A stretch of DNA of 64,000 nt. Source: Immersiella caudata. Its lineage: Eukaryota > Ascomycota > Sordariomycetes > Sordariales > Lasiosphaeriaceae. The stretch lies in contig JAULSU010000005.1 in assembly GCA_030512335.1 (NCBI GenBank), forward strand, positions 3,410,001 through 3,474,000, written 5' to 3'. Shown here one piece after another: positions 1 through 11,752 of the stretch. Both the position numbers and the translations under genes were made by a program. The notes below the pieces were generated by a model, which was not told the origin of the DNA, ran no database searches, and saw only the letters and a program-made list of their open reading frames with translations. Position 1 is the stretch's first letter, and each line of letters opens with the position of its first letter.

Positions 1-1759
1 CTTGAGCCGTCGTCCTGCTCTATCGCGCCCAGTCGAGCCGGTGTGGAGGGGGAGCCCTAGGGGACCCCTCCATGAATTCCCCTTGTCCCCCCAGTGGCTT
101 CCCAGATTCGCATCCATAATCTTGGTTCGCGGTTGGAAGCCGCAAAACACCTGCAGAAACGCAAAACATGCGACCGATAGCGAGAAAGTCTGACCTTATC
201 ATACCCAGGATTTAAGTTGGAAACTCCTAATGGCAAAGCTAGTGATAACGGCTCCAGGTTCCGCGGTACTTTAAGGGACTTCGCTTCGGCACCGATGGAT
301 GGCCACGCCATGGGAATTGTCTCGCTGCGCCAGTAGCGGTGAGGTACTCGGTACCAGCGATGCCCTTGTGCGCAAGGGACTGCCGGGATCTGGCCGTTGC
401 CGTGGATGGGCCTCTATTACCAAATAGAAAAGGGCTGCCATGTGCCTTGCGCCCCTTTTGGGAATACATTTAACGTAATGGCCCCCCTTTGCCGAGTCAG
501 ACAGTCGATGCCTACGTAGCAGAAAGTCGAAACACCGCAGGTCCGATGCAAATCGTCATTGCTTATCGCCGTGTGCAACGCCTGCGCGACACCGCCTGCA
601 GCTTGTAATCTCGTTGTCCTTCGTTGTCGGACCTCTGTTCAAGCAAAAGCTGTGAGTTGTCGGAAAACCCGGCGCCATGGTGGGGTTACGGAGGAGGGTA
701 GGGAGTGTCGGACCGCATCCTGAAGAACAGCGCCGCGCTCCCGGTTGCGGAGCTTTCGCAGCCGGCGACCGACCGCTTCTTGCAAGCTTATCGTCAATCC
801 ACCTCCGCCATACGTCCCATGCGTCAAAATGGTCGCATTCGCAACTTCGAAGCCGGGACATTATCGTAAGGGTCCTTCAGCCGCCCTACGTGCAGGGGAT
901 GCCGGCGGCAACGGCAGCGCAGCTGTGGGGTTGACAATGTTGGAATGGGGGACGTGGTAAGGTTGTCATCGAACGCGAACGGGAGCGGGGTTGCACACTG
1001 CAATGCCCGCCTCCCTGCTACCCACCCCGTTTGCGGTCATGATGCACACGACGCTTCAACTGCTCCGTCTCTTTTCTCACCCCGTCTCCGAGCTGCCGGG
1101 ATCGACAGCTGACTCCCCCACCGCCAAATTGCTTCCCCCCAATTTTGCGGATAGGCGGCGGCGGCGGTTGTGCGTCCACGGCGACCCTGCTCTCGGACGG
1201 GCGCGGGGGTGCCGGCAACCAGCCCACCAACCGGTTGCCGCGCCTTGTTGCATCACAACCTTAGGAGCGAAAATCAGCGTAGCAAGAGGCGTTCGGGGAC
1301 GAATTGGCTCGCAGGAGTGTGTCAGGATACACAGCATCGTCATCTGCGAGGCTTGTGATCTGGTGTTTTCAGATTTTGCGTTGTTTAAATTCGTCGTGAT
1401 CGTGTGACGTCTTGAGAGCTCGAAAATCTGAACGCCACATCGCCCTGACAGTGGGGGCTCAGATCGACCCTTGCTTGGCAGTTGGCCGAATGGCCGGGTG
1501 CACCTTCCCAGCCGGCGCGGGCCGATGGAGTAACAGTCAATTGATGACGCGCCTCTTTTTGGAGAAATGCTTCACCAGCACCCCCAAACAAAACTTAACC
1601 GACCCAAACACCGTCAATCACAATTGTCATTATTGCCATTGGTTGAATTGCCGTTGCTTGGTCGCAGCTTTGTCTGCTCCATCAACGCGAATGACACAAT
1701 TCTCGCCGAGCTCAACAGCGGGCACGACGGCCATCGTCCCCCACCAACGTTTTCTGCCA
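1..1759. other. Intergenic stretch at the left edge
   Basis: No coding signal is supported. The open frames on either strand are short, overlap each other in antisense and show no family motif. The right end holds the 3' flank of the acetyltransferase gene. No tRNA-like B box or repeat was recognised. Confidence 0.55.
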
Positions 1760-2587
1760 TCAAGGTTGCGGGGTTACAGGTATTTCCAACACCATGCAAA
1801 CCTCCCGATACTTCAGCCCACCCGGAATGTCCATCTCGAAGCTATCCACCGCCTTGAAACCATACCTCTCGTACATGGGCACAGCATTCTCGGTGCTCTC
1901 TAGATAGACTGGCAATTGGTCGGTCGCCGCCATGTCCAGCACTCTCCGCGTAAGTTGCGAGCCCGCTCCTCGCCCCTGATATTCCGGGTCGATGCAAACA
2001 AAGCTCAATCCTATCCCACGCACCGGCGCATTAGCCTCCGCCTCATAAAATGGTTGAGGAGGATCAAACCGATGAGGCCGAGGTGCAGCTGGATCCACTC
2101 CCTCTTCGTCATTGGCAGATGCACCCCTCGGCCTCAACCTCTGCACTCGGACCTGAGTCCCGCACTGGAAGGAATCGTACGTTTAGCACTTACGATAACA
2201 ATCTCTCTCCCCAAAACACCTCTTCATTGCATCCTCCGCCAACATAACATATCGATCCAGATATTCCCTCTGACACCCTTCCACGTCCTGCAGTTCCCCA
2301 CTTTCCAGCTTAACCTCCTCTCGATGAGACGGTGAATCCCACTTCGCAAATCCCACAGCTCTTTCGGTTTCCCTCTCTCTTGCCACTAGCACCCCCGGTG
2401 TGGCGCTGCCCAGCTGACTGGCCGTGTACCGCATCAAGAACTTCCTGGCAGCCGCCAGGCTTGCCGGCGTGGGGAACTGAGCGTGGAGCAAAGGGTTGGC
2501 ATCCATAGCGGCAATATGAATGTCCGCAATGCGCGCAGCCTCGGCCAGTGACGGCGTGGCAATCGTAAAATTCTCGTATCGCGCCAT
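1760..2587 (-). CDS. GNAT-family N-acetyltransferase, two exons
   Basis: A soluble GNAT acetyltransferase that would move an acetyl group from acetyl-CoA to an unidentified amine. The start is ATG at 2587 (context CACCCATGG), giving an N-terminus MARYENFTI. Exon 1 is 2587-2194 and carries the helix/strand core. Exon 2, ending at 1760, carries the acetyl-CoA motif A segment, with SFVCIDPEYQGRGAGSQL containing the QGRGAG loop, then the late motif MYERYGFK. A GTAAGT donor lies at 2193. The acceptor is less certain. One ending in CCAG at 2089 keeps phase, gives a 105-nt intron and predicts 240 residues. Nearer AG sites are out of phase. The gene lies only 118 bp downstream of the Zn2Cys6 gene on the same strand. 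The family is secure; the substrate is unknown. Confidence 0.82.
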
Positions 2588-2705
2588 GGGTGGTGTGGTT
2601 GTGGTGTTGACAAGACGCGCCAGTCTGGCCAAGAAGGCTGGGGAACAGAAGCCCAAGCAACGCCCAATATCATCATGTGACCGTCCACCATGACGACGCT
2701 TGTCC

Positions 2706-4028
2706 TCACTCAACACCATGCTCCTGCCCCTCCTCATCACCAACACCCTCCTCCTGCAACATGCTCATTAACTCCCTGGGCCTCTGCAACCAACTCTCCC
2801 ACTCTGCTCCCAGATAGCCCACGAGCAGCTCAAATAAGTATTCCCCCGCACCCCCAATCATCCACACGCTTCTACAGGTATGTAGCGCCAAAAAGTAGTA
2901 CCCGAGCACCACCATCGCCTCAGGACGCCCACTCTCCAAGAGGTCATAAAACGGCTTCGGAATCATCACCCCCCAACTGATCAGGATATGCGTCCTCCCC
3001 ACCGCCACAGGCCTCTTGTCAAACACGCACTGCACAAATCCAATCGCCTTCATCGTCGCCTTGAGCGTTTCCTCGTCCAGTCCTGCCTGCGAAGCCCTCT
3101 GTCTGATATCATCGCACTCGTGACCCTCACCGTCCATTTCGAACCACCTAATTCCCGCCTCTATGATAGGCTTTAACTCCGTCTCGCGGATCTCCTCCCA
3201 GTGTCCTTCCATGATTTGATATACGCCACGGTGAAGGCGGAGGTAAGCCATGTAGCGCTCCAGCGCGGAAGGAAAGTCTGGGTCTCGGTAGGAGAGCACG
3301 TCGCAGAGGGCGTGAAAGCCTAACACGGCGGAGAAGACGAAGCCGGGCACGCGATGGGATACGGAGATGTTGAAATTGGAAATGTCAATGGCGTTGAAGA
3401 GGGTGAGGGCTTGGGTTTGCAGTTGGATTGCTTGGTTGTGGTAGAAGGAGGCAAGATGGGGGCGGACGACGGAGAGGTGCCGTGCGGAGAGGGCGAGAAT
3501 TTGGTGCATGAGGTAGGGCTCGCGGAGAGCTTGGGCGACTACAATGTCGCGGGCCATGCTGACAGCGAGTGAGTAGACCATGTCGGCGTCGGTGAGGAAA
3601 TGGTGGAGGAGCTCAGCGTGAACCATGTTGACTAGGGGGGCAACTTCCTCTTGAGGGGGGTGCGGAAAAGGGGGGACGTCGGAGAAGGGGATGGACGGGA
3701 AGGAGGGGTTGTGATCGGGGTCGGGAAGGAGGAGTGGTGCGGGGGACACGGAGCTAGGGCCGGAGCCGGAGCCGGGATCGAGCGCTGCAGGTGAGGCGGA
3801 CTCGGCCGGGGATGTGCCGGGACCATCTTCAGTGGCAGGATAGGGACATTCTCTCTCTGCGGTGGAACAGTTGATGCATCGAGGGCGAGTCTCGTCACAC
3901 TGTCATGATGTCAGCGCGGGGGTTCACAAAGGTATGGCAAGAAGAAAAAAAAATGGGCTCACTTTGATGTGCCTTCGTTTGCATTCTAAACAACCCTTTC
4001 GGGATTTTTTGTGCCTCCTTCGCATCAT
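2706..4028 (-). CDS. Zn2Cys6 transcription factor with UPC2-like C-terminal region
   Basis: A nuclear DNA-binding regulator of about 419 residues. Exon 1 (4028-3963) encodes a basic start and the first two cysteines. A 63-nt intron (3962-3900, GTGAGC to ACAG) interrupts the zinc cluster just before the CDE motif, a common intron position in this family. Exon 2 runs 3899-2706. The binuclear cluster is Cys13, 16, 23, 30, 33 and 40, spaced C-x2-C-x6-C-x6-C-x2-C-x6-C. A proline/serine-rich linker follows. A helical regulatory half then includes the HQILALSARHLS segment typical of fungal regulators related to sterol uptake control protein 2. The ORF track alone misses the zinc finger because of the intron. 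Targets are not shown by sequence. ERG27 lies 2.3 kb away, so a sterol link is possible but only inferred. Confidence 0.85.
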
Positions 4029-4558
4029 CTTAGTAGGCTTCCCCTGATGGGTGTGTGTTTCCGGAGATGCCGGAGATAATGCTCCAAAACTGCCCCCCCC
4101 CAAAAACAGACCAAAATATGCAGACGCTTACATAACAACACCCACTACCGAAGGAAGGCAAACGACCCGGTATTATACTGGGTTTTTTGGACTTGAAGCT
4201 TAGGCTAAATCCCCGCGGTGGGGGAGGTAAAACAAAAACACCCCTGATGCTGTCACGGGAGGCCGCCCAGGGCAACCTGAGGCCGCGTAGCCCATTAATT
4301 TCCGGCGTGACGCGTCCGGCGGCTTTCAGCCACCGGCCAGCCGAGTGGGACTTCAATGGGACGGCCGAGTGCCAAGACGGACTTCGGGTCGCCTAACGGA
4401 TGCTGTCGCTATGACGGGTTCTGGATTGGGAATGCTGACCGGGAGTGCTGTCGTCATGCCCGCGTTATCGTCCCGGCGCGCGCCGGAGTGCGCCTCGCCT
4501 AGCGTTTGAGAGAGCGGTGGAGATTGGGGGCTTCCTGTTTGAGAAACCATGTTCAGTC
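4029..4558. other. Intergenic: upstream of the Zn2Cys6 gene
   Basis: This 530-bp gap holds the presumed promoter of the Zn2Cys6 gene and the 3' flank of the next minus-strand gene. A C9 run lies near 4096. No gene or RNA is recognised. Confidence 0.6.
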
Positions 4559-5692
4559 TCATTGCGTGTCGTTGACGGGTGGCATGACGTCCCACGACCG
4601 AGCAGAGCGACTCTCTTTGGCCTTTCCCTTCGCTTCTTTGGCGGACTCAGCCTCTCCTTGGTCGCCCTGCCCGACAAACTGCACGGCCCAGTCTCGAACC
4701 CGGCGAGCCTTCTCCAGCTGCGGGTGCACGGCGGAGTCGGATTTGGCCAATCGCAGATCCGCTGCCATGTAGTATCCCTCGGCATCTTCGGAGTCACGTT
4801 TCGCCCGATACAGTAGGTGGGCCTGGGTGAGACCGCGACGCAGGCTGTATCCGTAGACGCGCTTGGAAAAGACGTTTAGGGCTACGTTCTGCAGAAGAAC
4901 GATATCGGCGGGGCGCAGGGCAGCGAGCGTGCTGGCGAGCGCATCGGCAGCCTCGTTCCCGGGAGGAGGAAGCCAAAACGTAATGGAGAAGCCGGCGCGT
5001 GTATCGTCGCCAACGAGCGCTTCAACGAGACGATGCGAAGACCCCCACCGCGTCTTGATGGAGCGGGGCGGGGGCAGGGAAATCATGCCCACGATGAGAT
5101 TGCACGTCATGGTTTGCGGGTGAATAGAAGTCAGGTAGGCCGCCGAGGGGATGTCCCGCAAATCGGTGAGGTGGCTGTGGCTTCCTGCGCTGGTCGTGAG
5201 GAGGGGCGGCTTCACCGAGGCATTGCTCATGAAGGACGTGTTGTTGTCTGTAGAAAAGGAGCCGGTGGTTGTGAATGTGTGCTGCGACTCCTCGGCCGCA
5301 ACGAGCTGAGAGGTTGCTGGCTGCTGCTGGTAGGCAACATAGGATTCCTCGTAGAATTGCGAGAGATCAGGAGCTGTGTCTCCGCCATCGGTGTTGTCGT
5401 CATCTTTGTGGAAGGATGTGGTGAAGAACTCGGCAGCGTATTGCTGGGAGAAGCTGGTGTGGAGATGCCCCTTCTCGAGGGAGAGAGACCTCCATACGGC
5501 GCGGGTGGATGCCGATGGTGGACATGGCGCAGCTGGTGTCTGGACGGAGCCGGGATCGGGGCCGGGATCCGGACCGAGCCCGGCAAACTGGGCAATGGGT
5601 TGCTGGAAATCTGAGAGTAGCTGTGAGGAGTCCCAGTCTAGGGCACTGCTTTCTGGCGCGCCCGCGTAGATTATGATCCTGTTTGCTGCCAT
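4559..5692 (-). CDS. Uncharacterised protein with a possible OB-like fold, 377 aa
   Basis: A single-exon gene starting at ATG 5692 (MAANRIIIY). I do not recognise a named family. The first half is low-complexity, rich in Pro, Ser, Thr and Gln, including a PDPGPDPG stretch. From about residue 180 the sequence becomes ordered. Alternating hydrophobic strands (NLIVGMISL, HRLVEALVGDDT, FSITFWLP) lead into LRPADIVLLQNVALNVF and a KRVYGYSLRRG segment. This strand-rich block, with a 'conducted through VLL' pattern, resembles OB-fold single-stranded nucleic-acid-binding domains, but that is inference. The C-terminus is charged and Lys/Glu-rich. The gene is divergent from ERG27 and shares a 628-bp upstream region with it. 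It looks like a real gene because it has one long frame with protein-like periodicity. Confidence 0.7.
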   Translation of the reverse strand: MAANRIIIYAGAPESSALDWDSSQLLSDFQQPIAQFAGLGPDPGPDPGSVQTPAAPCPPSASTRAVWRSLSLEKGHLHTSFSQQYAAEFFTTSFHKDDDNTDGGDTAPDLSQFYEESYVAYQQQPATSQLVAAEESQHTFTTTGSFSTDNNTSFMSNASVKPPLLTTSAGSHSHLTDLRDIPSAAYLTSIHPQTMTCNLIVGMISLPPPRSIKTRWGSSHRLVEALVGDDTRAGFSITFWLPPPGNEAADALASTLAALRPADIVLLQNVALNVFSKRVYGYSLRRGLTQAHLLYRAKRDSEDAEGYYMAADLRLAKSDSAVHPQLEKARRVRDWAVQFVGQGDQGEAESAKEAKGKAKESRSARSWDVMPPVNDTQ

Positions 5693-6320
5693 GTCGCCTT
5701 GCGTTTGGCCCAGATGGGCTCCCGGACGAGCAGGGCAGCAATCTTGAATTCGGAAGGTTCAGCCCTGAGGTTGCAAGTATCAGATATCAAGCGCATATGG
5801 ATCCTGTGCTGGCGTTCCAGGAGTGTTGTGCCTGTGCCTGGCGTTGGCGGGGAACCATGCCCTTCTGAAATCCTCCAAAAGTTAGGCGTCGACTAGGTAT
5901 TTACTCTGCACACAGCGGCCTTCACCTCGATGCCGTCATCAGCCATTCTCTTCGTCGGTGGTTTCCTAAATGTTGATTGCTTCTGTTTGGGACCAATACA
6001 GATCGTTCAATCAATTGCACTTGGTCGTATTTTGTCGTGCAGCGGGAGATTGATCACGTGTGCTGGCTCCAGTTAATTTTCATTCTCATCAGTTTTCACC
6101 ATGGCACCTTCCTCACTGACCACTGTCCAAAAACTTGGGTCATCGGCACTTTGCATTGGAGTGAAAGCGGTCATACCACTGCAACCTAATAGAATACTCA
6201 AACTTCATTCAGAGGCCTGCTCACTTCTTCCGGCCATCTCAGCTCTTGGCAGGCCATTTCACGTCACAGCTTTTGCAGGCTTGAGGTGAGCGGTGAGAAA
6301 CTCATCCATATCAAACCACA
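5693..6320. promoter_or_regulatory. Shared divergent promoter region (OB-like gene / ERG27)
   Basis: The 628 bp between two divergent start codons must contain both promoters. It includes a palindromic E-box CACGTG at 6055-6060 inside GATCACGTG. A TCGTATT at 6025-6031 is one base from the yeast sterol-response core TCGTATA. Whether either is bound is not shown. Confidence 0.5.
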
Positions 6321-7772
6321 ATGGCTCCAGCACCCTGGGACTCAGTGCCAGACAATGAGACATACTGTGTCCTAGTTACCGGTGCAAACAGGTGAGTGGG
6401 CCAATTGCCAGATTCTCAACCCAAAGTTGTTGCTAACTAGTTCTTCAGCGGGATCGGCTTTGGCATCGCCGAGCGTGTCATTGATGAGTATCTCTCGACC
6501 CGCTCCCTCTCATCACACATCATCGTCATTCCCACCACCAGGAGCGCCAGGAAGTCTGCCGAAACCGTGCTCGGTCTCCGCCGCCATGCAAAGGAGTTCG
6601 CAGAGACATCCGAACTGCTCAAGTCCCGCGCTGGGCCAGACTACGACCCAAGAGATACCACTCGGCGCATCCATATCCTTAGCGTCCAGCTTGACCTCTG
6701 CGACCTCCTAACTGTACGTAGTGCCGCCGAGAAGCTCATCAACGGCACACTTACCAGTCCCGATGGTGATACCGACTACTTCACCCCCCTCGTCGACGTC
6801 AAGATCCCCCGTCTGGATTCCGTCATCTTCAACGCTGGCATCGGCGGCTTCACCGGGCTCGCGTGGTCCAAGATCGCCTCCGACTTCCTCTTCAACGGCT
6901 TCATCAGCGCCACTACCTGGCCAACCTTCAAAGCCGCAACTGCCGGTGCCACGGTAGCCCCGATCCCCTCTCAGCCCTCCGCCCAGGTTGGCGAAGTCTT
7001 CTGCGCCAATGTCTTCGGCCACTACCTCTTCGTGCACGCTCTCCTTCCCCTCCTCACCCGCCCCGCCGCCACCGCCCACCTCCCACCTGCTCGCATCATC
7101 TGGGAATCCAGCGTCGAAGGCGAATGGTCCTCGCTCTCCCTCTCTGACATCCAAGGCATCAAGACCCCCCACGCCTACGAGTCCTCCAAGCGCCTCACCG
7201 ACATCCTCTGCCTCACCGCGGCCCTCCCCGCTTCCCAACCGTACGTCTCCTCGTATCTCAACACTTCTGCCTCGTCTGAAAAGTCGACCCCTCCCCGTAT
7301 CTACATTGTCCACCCTGGCGTCGTCCAAACCACCCTCTTCCCTCTCAACGCATTCATGTTCTTCTGGTACCGCGTGATCCTCTACCTTGCCCGCTGGTTC
7401 GGCTCCCCATGGCACGGCATCACGGCCTACAACGGTGCGGCAGCCCCCGTCTGGATCGCCCTCCAGGAGCAAGCCTCGCTTGACGCGGCCCAGGCGGAGC
7501 GCTCGAAGTGGGGATCCGCAACTGACCGGGCGGGCAACCCGCGGGTGAAGAAAACGGAGGTGGAAGGCTGGGGGTGGGAGGGGCGAGTGGTAGGCAAGGA
7601 AGAGGAAGCCGAGCTGAAGGGCGTTGCGCGCAGGATGATTGGCAGGAAGAATAACGCGGTAGACCTCACGGAAGAGAGGAGGATTGAGTTTGAGGCGTTG
7701 GGAGCAGAGTGTTGGAAGGAGATGGAGGAGCTGCGGGTTGAGTGGGAGGCTAGGATGGATGGGGGTCAGTAG
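6321..7772 (+). CDS. ERG27: 3-keto-steroid reductase, ergosterol pathway
   Basis: A short-chain dehydrogenase/reductase that reduces the 3-keto group during sterol C-4 demethylation in the ER and on lipid particles, using NADPH. Exon 1 is 6321-6391. The intron is 6392-6448 (GTGAGT, branch TGCTAAC, TTCAG). Exon 2 is 6449-7772, giving 464 residues. The intron splits the cofactor motif, restored as TGANSGIG at residues 20-27. An NAG motif lies near 152-154, the catalytic Ser near 244-245 and the YESSK motif at 267-271. The C-terminal block with KWGSATDR and VKKTEVEGWGWEG is characteristic of fungal Erg27 and separates it from generic SDRs. It is convergent with the transporter gene, 264 bp away. 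A real ATG at 6321 in CACAATGG context sets the start. Confidence 0.93.
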
Positions 7773-8036
7773 GGTTGGAAATTGCTGGTGGTTGCGAAGA
7801 ATCGCCGCACGCGGATCGAAGTAATGCGGTGTGTACTAACGTAATTACGACGACTGCATTCCGGGTCGTCTGTCTGGTAATATATGGAATATCATATCAT
7901 GGAACTATCCCAAGATCCACTGGCAGTCCAACAGTTACATACCCGTAAGCCGCCCAACGCCATCTCATACAACGCAAAAGCACATGCGATCCCAAAAAAA
8001 AAAATAGAACACCCAACCTGGAAATCACGCTCCTTC

Positions 8037-9979
8037 CTACTCATCAATCCCATGCCGCCCAAGATCCAAATCCGACCTTACCCTCCTCAACCTAACATTT
8101 TCCCCCCTCCCAAACAACCCCAAACACATTGGCGGCACCACCGCAACCAAAGCCACAACCGCACTAAATATCAACGCCCTCTTCATATTAAATGGCGGAT
8201 CCCCCGCCTCACCATCCTTCAACGCTCCCGAAATAATGATGAATACGCCACCGCCAACTTGCCCCCCGCCCCAGGCGAGTGTGGACGTGACCTCCGGACT
8301 AACAGGGTGCGTCAACTCCACCAAGAACTCCACCGCCACAGGAACAAGCGAGAACGCCGAAGCACCCAAGAGAGCCATCGTGACATAGGGACCGGCTACG
8401 CCGCCAGAGGGGCGGGTCTCGGGCATCCAGATGAAGATGAGGAGTGAGAGGCCAATGAGTGGGACGGCAATACGGATGGCGGTGAGGAAGGCCTTTGTGC
8501 GGTCGATGATGGGGGAGGCGATGGCGGCGGTTACAAGGCCGACGACGATGAGGAGGGCGCCGGCGATGCCGGATTCTTCTTCGTTGTAGCCGTATGGGGC
8601 CATGATTTGGTTGAGGAGAGAGGAGACGGAGTTGAAGAGAGCGACGTAGGTGGCGAAGGGGATAAAGAGGAGCCAGAACTCGAGTTGGCGGATGAGGATG
8701 GAAGCGGAGGCACGGAGGGAGAGCTTGGGCGTGGTGGAGGAAGGGGCCGCGGGGGTGGGCGGTTTGGCGGGGATGAAGAAGGAGGGGAGGGCTACGACGG
8801 TGGACTGGAGAGTGTTAGTTTGGCGTTGAAAGGGAAAGGGGGAAATTAGCAACTTACAATGATGGAGACGTAGAGAACCATACGAGAGATATCGCCAGGA
8901 GATGTAACCCAGAATGGTATGATCAGCTGGCCCAGGGCGGCACCGAAGGGATTGGCGAGACTGGCGAGGGCTGTGGCGGCGACTCGACCCCGGGTGGTGA
9001 ACCACAAGTCCGAGTATCTTGTCGGAGCACAGAGGACAAAGCCCTGGGCCATGCCGGTAAGGATCTGGCCGAACATGACCACGCTGAGGATGCCACCCGA
9101 GGAAGAGTTCGAGCCAGCGAAACGGATCCAGCTGCCGATCAGGAGGAGGATGGCCGAGGTCATAATGGAGAGCTTCGGTCCGAGATGCAGCACATAGATG
9201 ACGATGGGAGAGACCGCGGCGTTGGCGAACACAAAGGCGGTGCTGAGCCAGTTGACGGTAGTCTCATCGGTGCCGAAATATCGCGCCGAGTGGGTCGCAA
9301 CGGGTGAGAAGGTGAGCCACTAATGCCATGTCGTGTCAGTGTCAGTTTTGTGAATGCAGTGTATCGGCTCGGCCCGAGCGGGAGAGGTTCACGAGGTGCT
9401 TCGGTTTCCCGGCCGAGACTTGCTTCAGCCTGGATCGGAACACGACCTGGACGCCCGGGCCTGGCCCCGCGGAACCCGGAGGCTAACGGCTGGGCCGTTG
9501 AATGCGTCTCGGGCGGGGCTCGCGGCCCCCTCCTCCCGCCACTGCGGGACCGATCACCGATTGGAAAAGCGGCAGTCTAAACTTACGCTCCAGCTCGCCA
9601 TAATGTTCAGCAGTACCAGCTGGACCAGGCCGAACCACCGTCTCTTGTACACCTTGTACTCGCCCGGCCCCGTCGCACCCAGATTCGTGCTCTGTCCACC
9701 TGCATCCCCCGCACCGTTCACGGCCCCAGCAGCTCCGACCGTGTTTCCTCGGGACGTCGTCTCGGTCATTTCGATCGCCATGTCCTCCGATGCGCGCTCG
9801 TCAGCGGGGACCTTCTTCTCGTCTCCGAGTCGCACCCACCCGCCGCCTGCCATCTTGTCGCCGCCCTTGCCCTCAATTACGTACTCGGCTTCAGGGATTG
9901 CTGGTGCCGGTTCTGGCGCGTATGATGCTGCTCCTGCGGCCGCCGTCTTCGTCGTCGTAGGTTCCCGCGCCTTCGCCAT
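8037..9979 (-). CDS. MFS transporter of the FLVCR type, three exons
   Basis: A polytopic membrane transporter of 540 residues. Exons are 9979-9587, 9319-8858 and 8804-8037. Introns are 267 nt (GTAAGT to ATTAG) and 53 nt (GTAAGT, GCTAAT branch, TCCAG), both phase 0. After a soluble tail of about 110 residues rich in Ala, Gly and Glu, the first membrane helix begins at YKRRWFGLVQLVLLNIMASWS and continues across the first intron into WLTFSPVA. The NWLSTAFVFANA block follows, typical of the FLVCR/DIRC2 branch of the major facilitator superfamily. About 12 hydrophobic segments are visible, with a central loop around the exon 2/3 junction. Animal members move haem or choline. The substrate here cannot be read from sequence. 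The C-terminus is short and charged. Confidence 0.87.
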
Positions 9980-11752
9980 CGGAAAGGGTAAAATTAACTA
10001 CCTGCCACTTTTTCCGGCGCGGGCGCGCAATTGTCGAGCGGCTGACGGTGGATGCGAGGGACCCGACCGATCCAATTGCGGCGCGTGTAGGGAAGGCACA
10101 CTGTGCACAGGGCTCCTTCCTGGAAGCTGAACCTGGTGTTGGACAAAGCAAAACGTCGGATCATCAATGGCTGGATGCGCAAGAAAAAGCAGAACGACAA
10201 TGCACGGAGAATTCGAGAGCAGTACACCCGTAACACAAGGGACTTCAGCGCACGGCACGCGCACACACCCCATCGTTCCTGCCCTCCATTCCCAACAGTG
10301 GTAATAAGCCTGCGCCGCTCTAGGTTACTGGCTTGGCATCCTCAAGTCTAGCTCGACCGTGTGATGAACCAAACCCAAGGTGGGCGAGGTTGCAATGGTT
10401 CTTTCAACATTGGGGAAGATGAGGGGTATGGAGCGAACGGACTAATCTCCCCTTCGAGCACCACGACCGAATCGTAGCGTCGAAGACGACCTCTCAAGAG
10501 ATCACCTGGAGTCTCCAACCGCCCATCTCGCTGGCACACACATGAGCGTATCCAAGCGAGGTGTGTGTGATGCAGAACGTTGTCGACGAAGATGCGCCGA
10601 GTTGAAGCTAAGGAGTAGCCCCCAAAACGGGAATCGCGCTATATATCCGCCCCACTCTGCAACGCGGAGAGCTGTTCTATCTATCAATCACAAGCCACCG
10701 TCATAAAAGGAAGCTGAGTCCCGAGCTTAGTCTGGAAGACATGTCGTTCCGAGTTTTCATATCAAGATGTCTCCGACGTTCAATCAACGTGCCGTGCCCC
10801 ACCAATCGAGATCCGGCAACCGCTCGACTGGTTTGTGCCTCGTTACACGACGAGCAGCGGCCCCTCCAATGATACCGCTTTCCGGCCGATCTAGACTCTT
10901 ACAGGTCGAGGCTCTCGAGCAAGCCACACGTCGTCGATGTCTTAGCGGCTTCGGTTGCGCATGGTGCCGTTTGGACCCTGGCTCCCGGTAATCTATAGGC
11001 AGGTACATTCGCCTCTGGGCAGGTGCTACCGCATCGCTGGGCCCAACGAGCGGTGAGTGCGCAGTGGCTGTAGTGGCCCTCAGAGAATAGGTAGCTCCGC
11101 GCCCGCCCGTGGCCGTTTCTCCGGGTTGGCACACCGGTTGAAGCCGGCGTTGGGCCTGTAAACCTGTAAAGACCGCCTCACCGCCCTGCAGTGGGCACGG
11201 GACCTCACACCACTTACGCACATCGCCTCTCAATATGACAATTACTAGTTAGCAGAAAACCCGTCATCGAGATCGAGTCCCCTGCCCAGCTGAAGATGCC
11301 GTATCATCATCCAGGATTCACCAGTCAGACACATGCTCACCGCCGAATCCATCTTTCTCGCCCCTGGATCCGTGCCAACACAATGACGGGACAGGTCTAA
11401 CAGAATCTATGAGTGCTTCGTCTTCTCAATGCAATGCGGAGGTGTATGATACAACAAGGCCGGATCGGGATGCCCTAGCATCGAACGTACAGCCCGCCCG
11501 GCGACAAGCCATTCCCCAGCCAATGACAATTATACAGGGTTTCTCCCCCATTTTCGTTAGATTCGTCTCTCGCTTGGACAGCCCGGTTTCCCGTCCTCTC
11601 CCCATCATGGCGACCTCTCCGCTTGTAATAGTGGTTATCTCGTCTATGCGCGGTCCGCCGTAGACAGAGCAGCGTCGGGGGACTTCGGCCAGTAGCATCG
11701 CCGATAAGAGAGGTGACAGGGTCCGACCGTCTTCGGACATGGCGGGCCGGAT
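9980..11752. other. Intergenic: upstream of the transporter, downstream of QCR6
   Basis: This 1.8 kb stretch contains only short overlapping frames on both strands. No domain, RNA gene or repeat is recognised. It should hold the transporter promoter next to 9980 and the QCR6 3' end near 11752. Confidence 0.55.
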
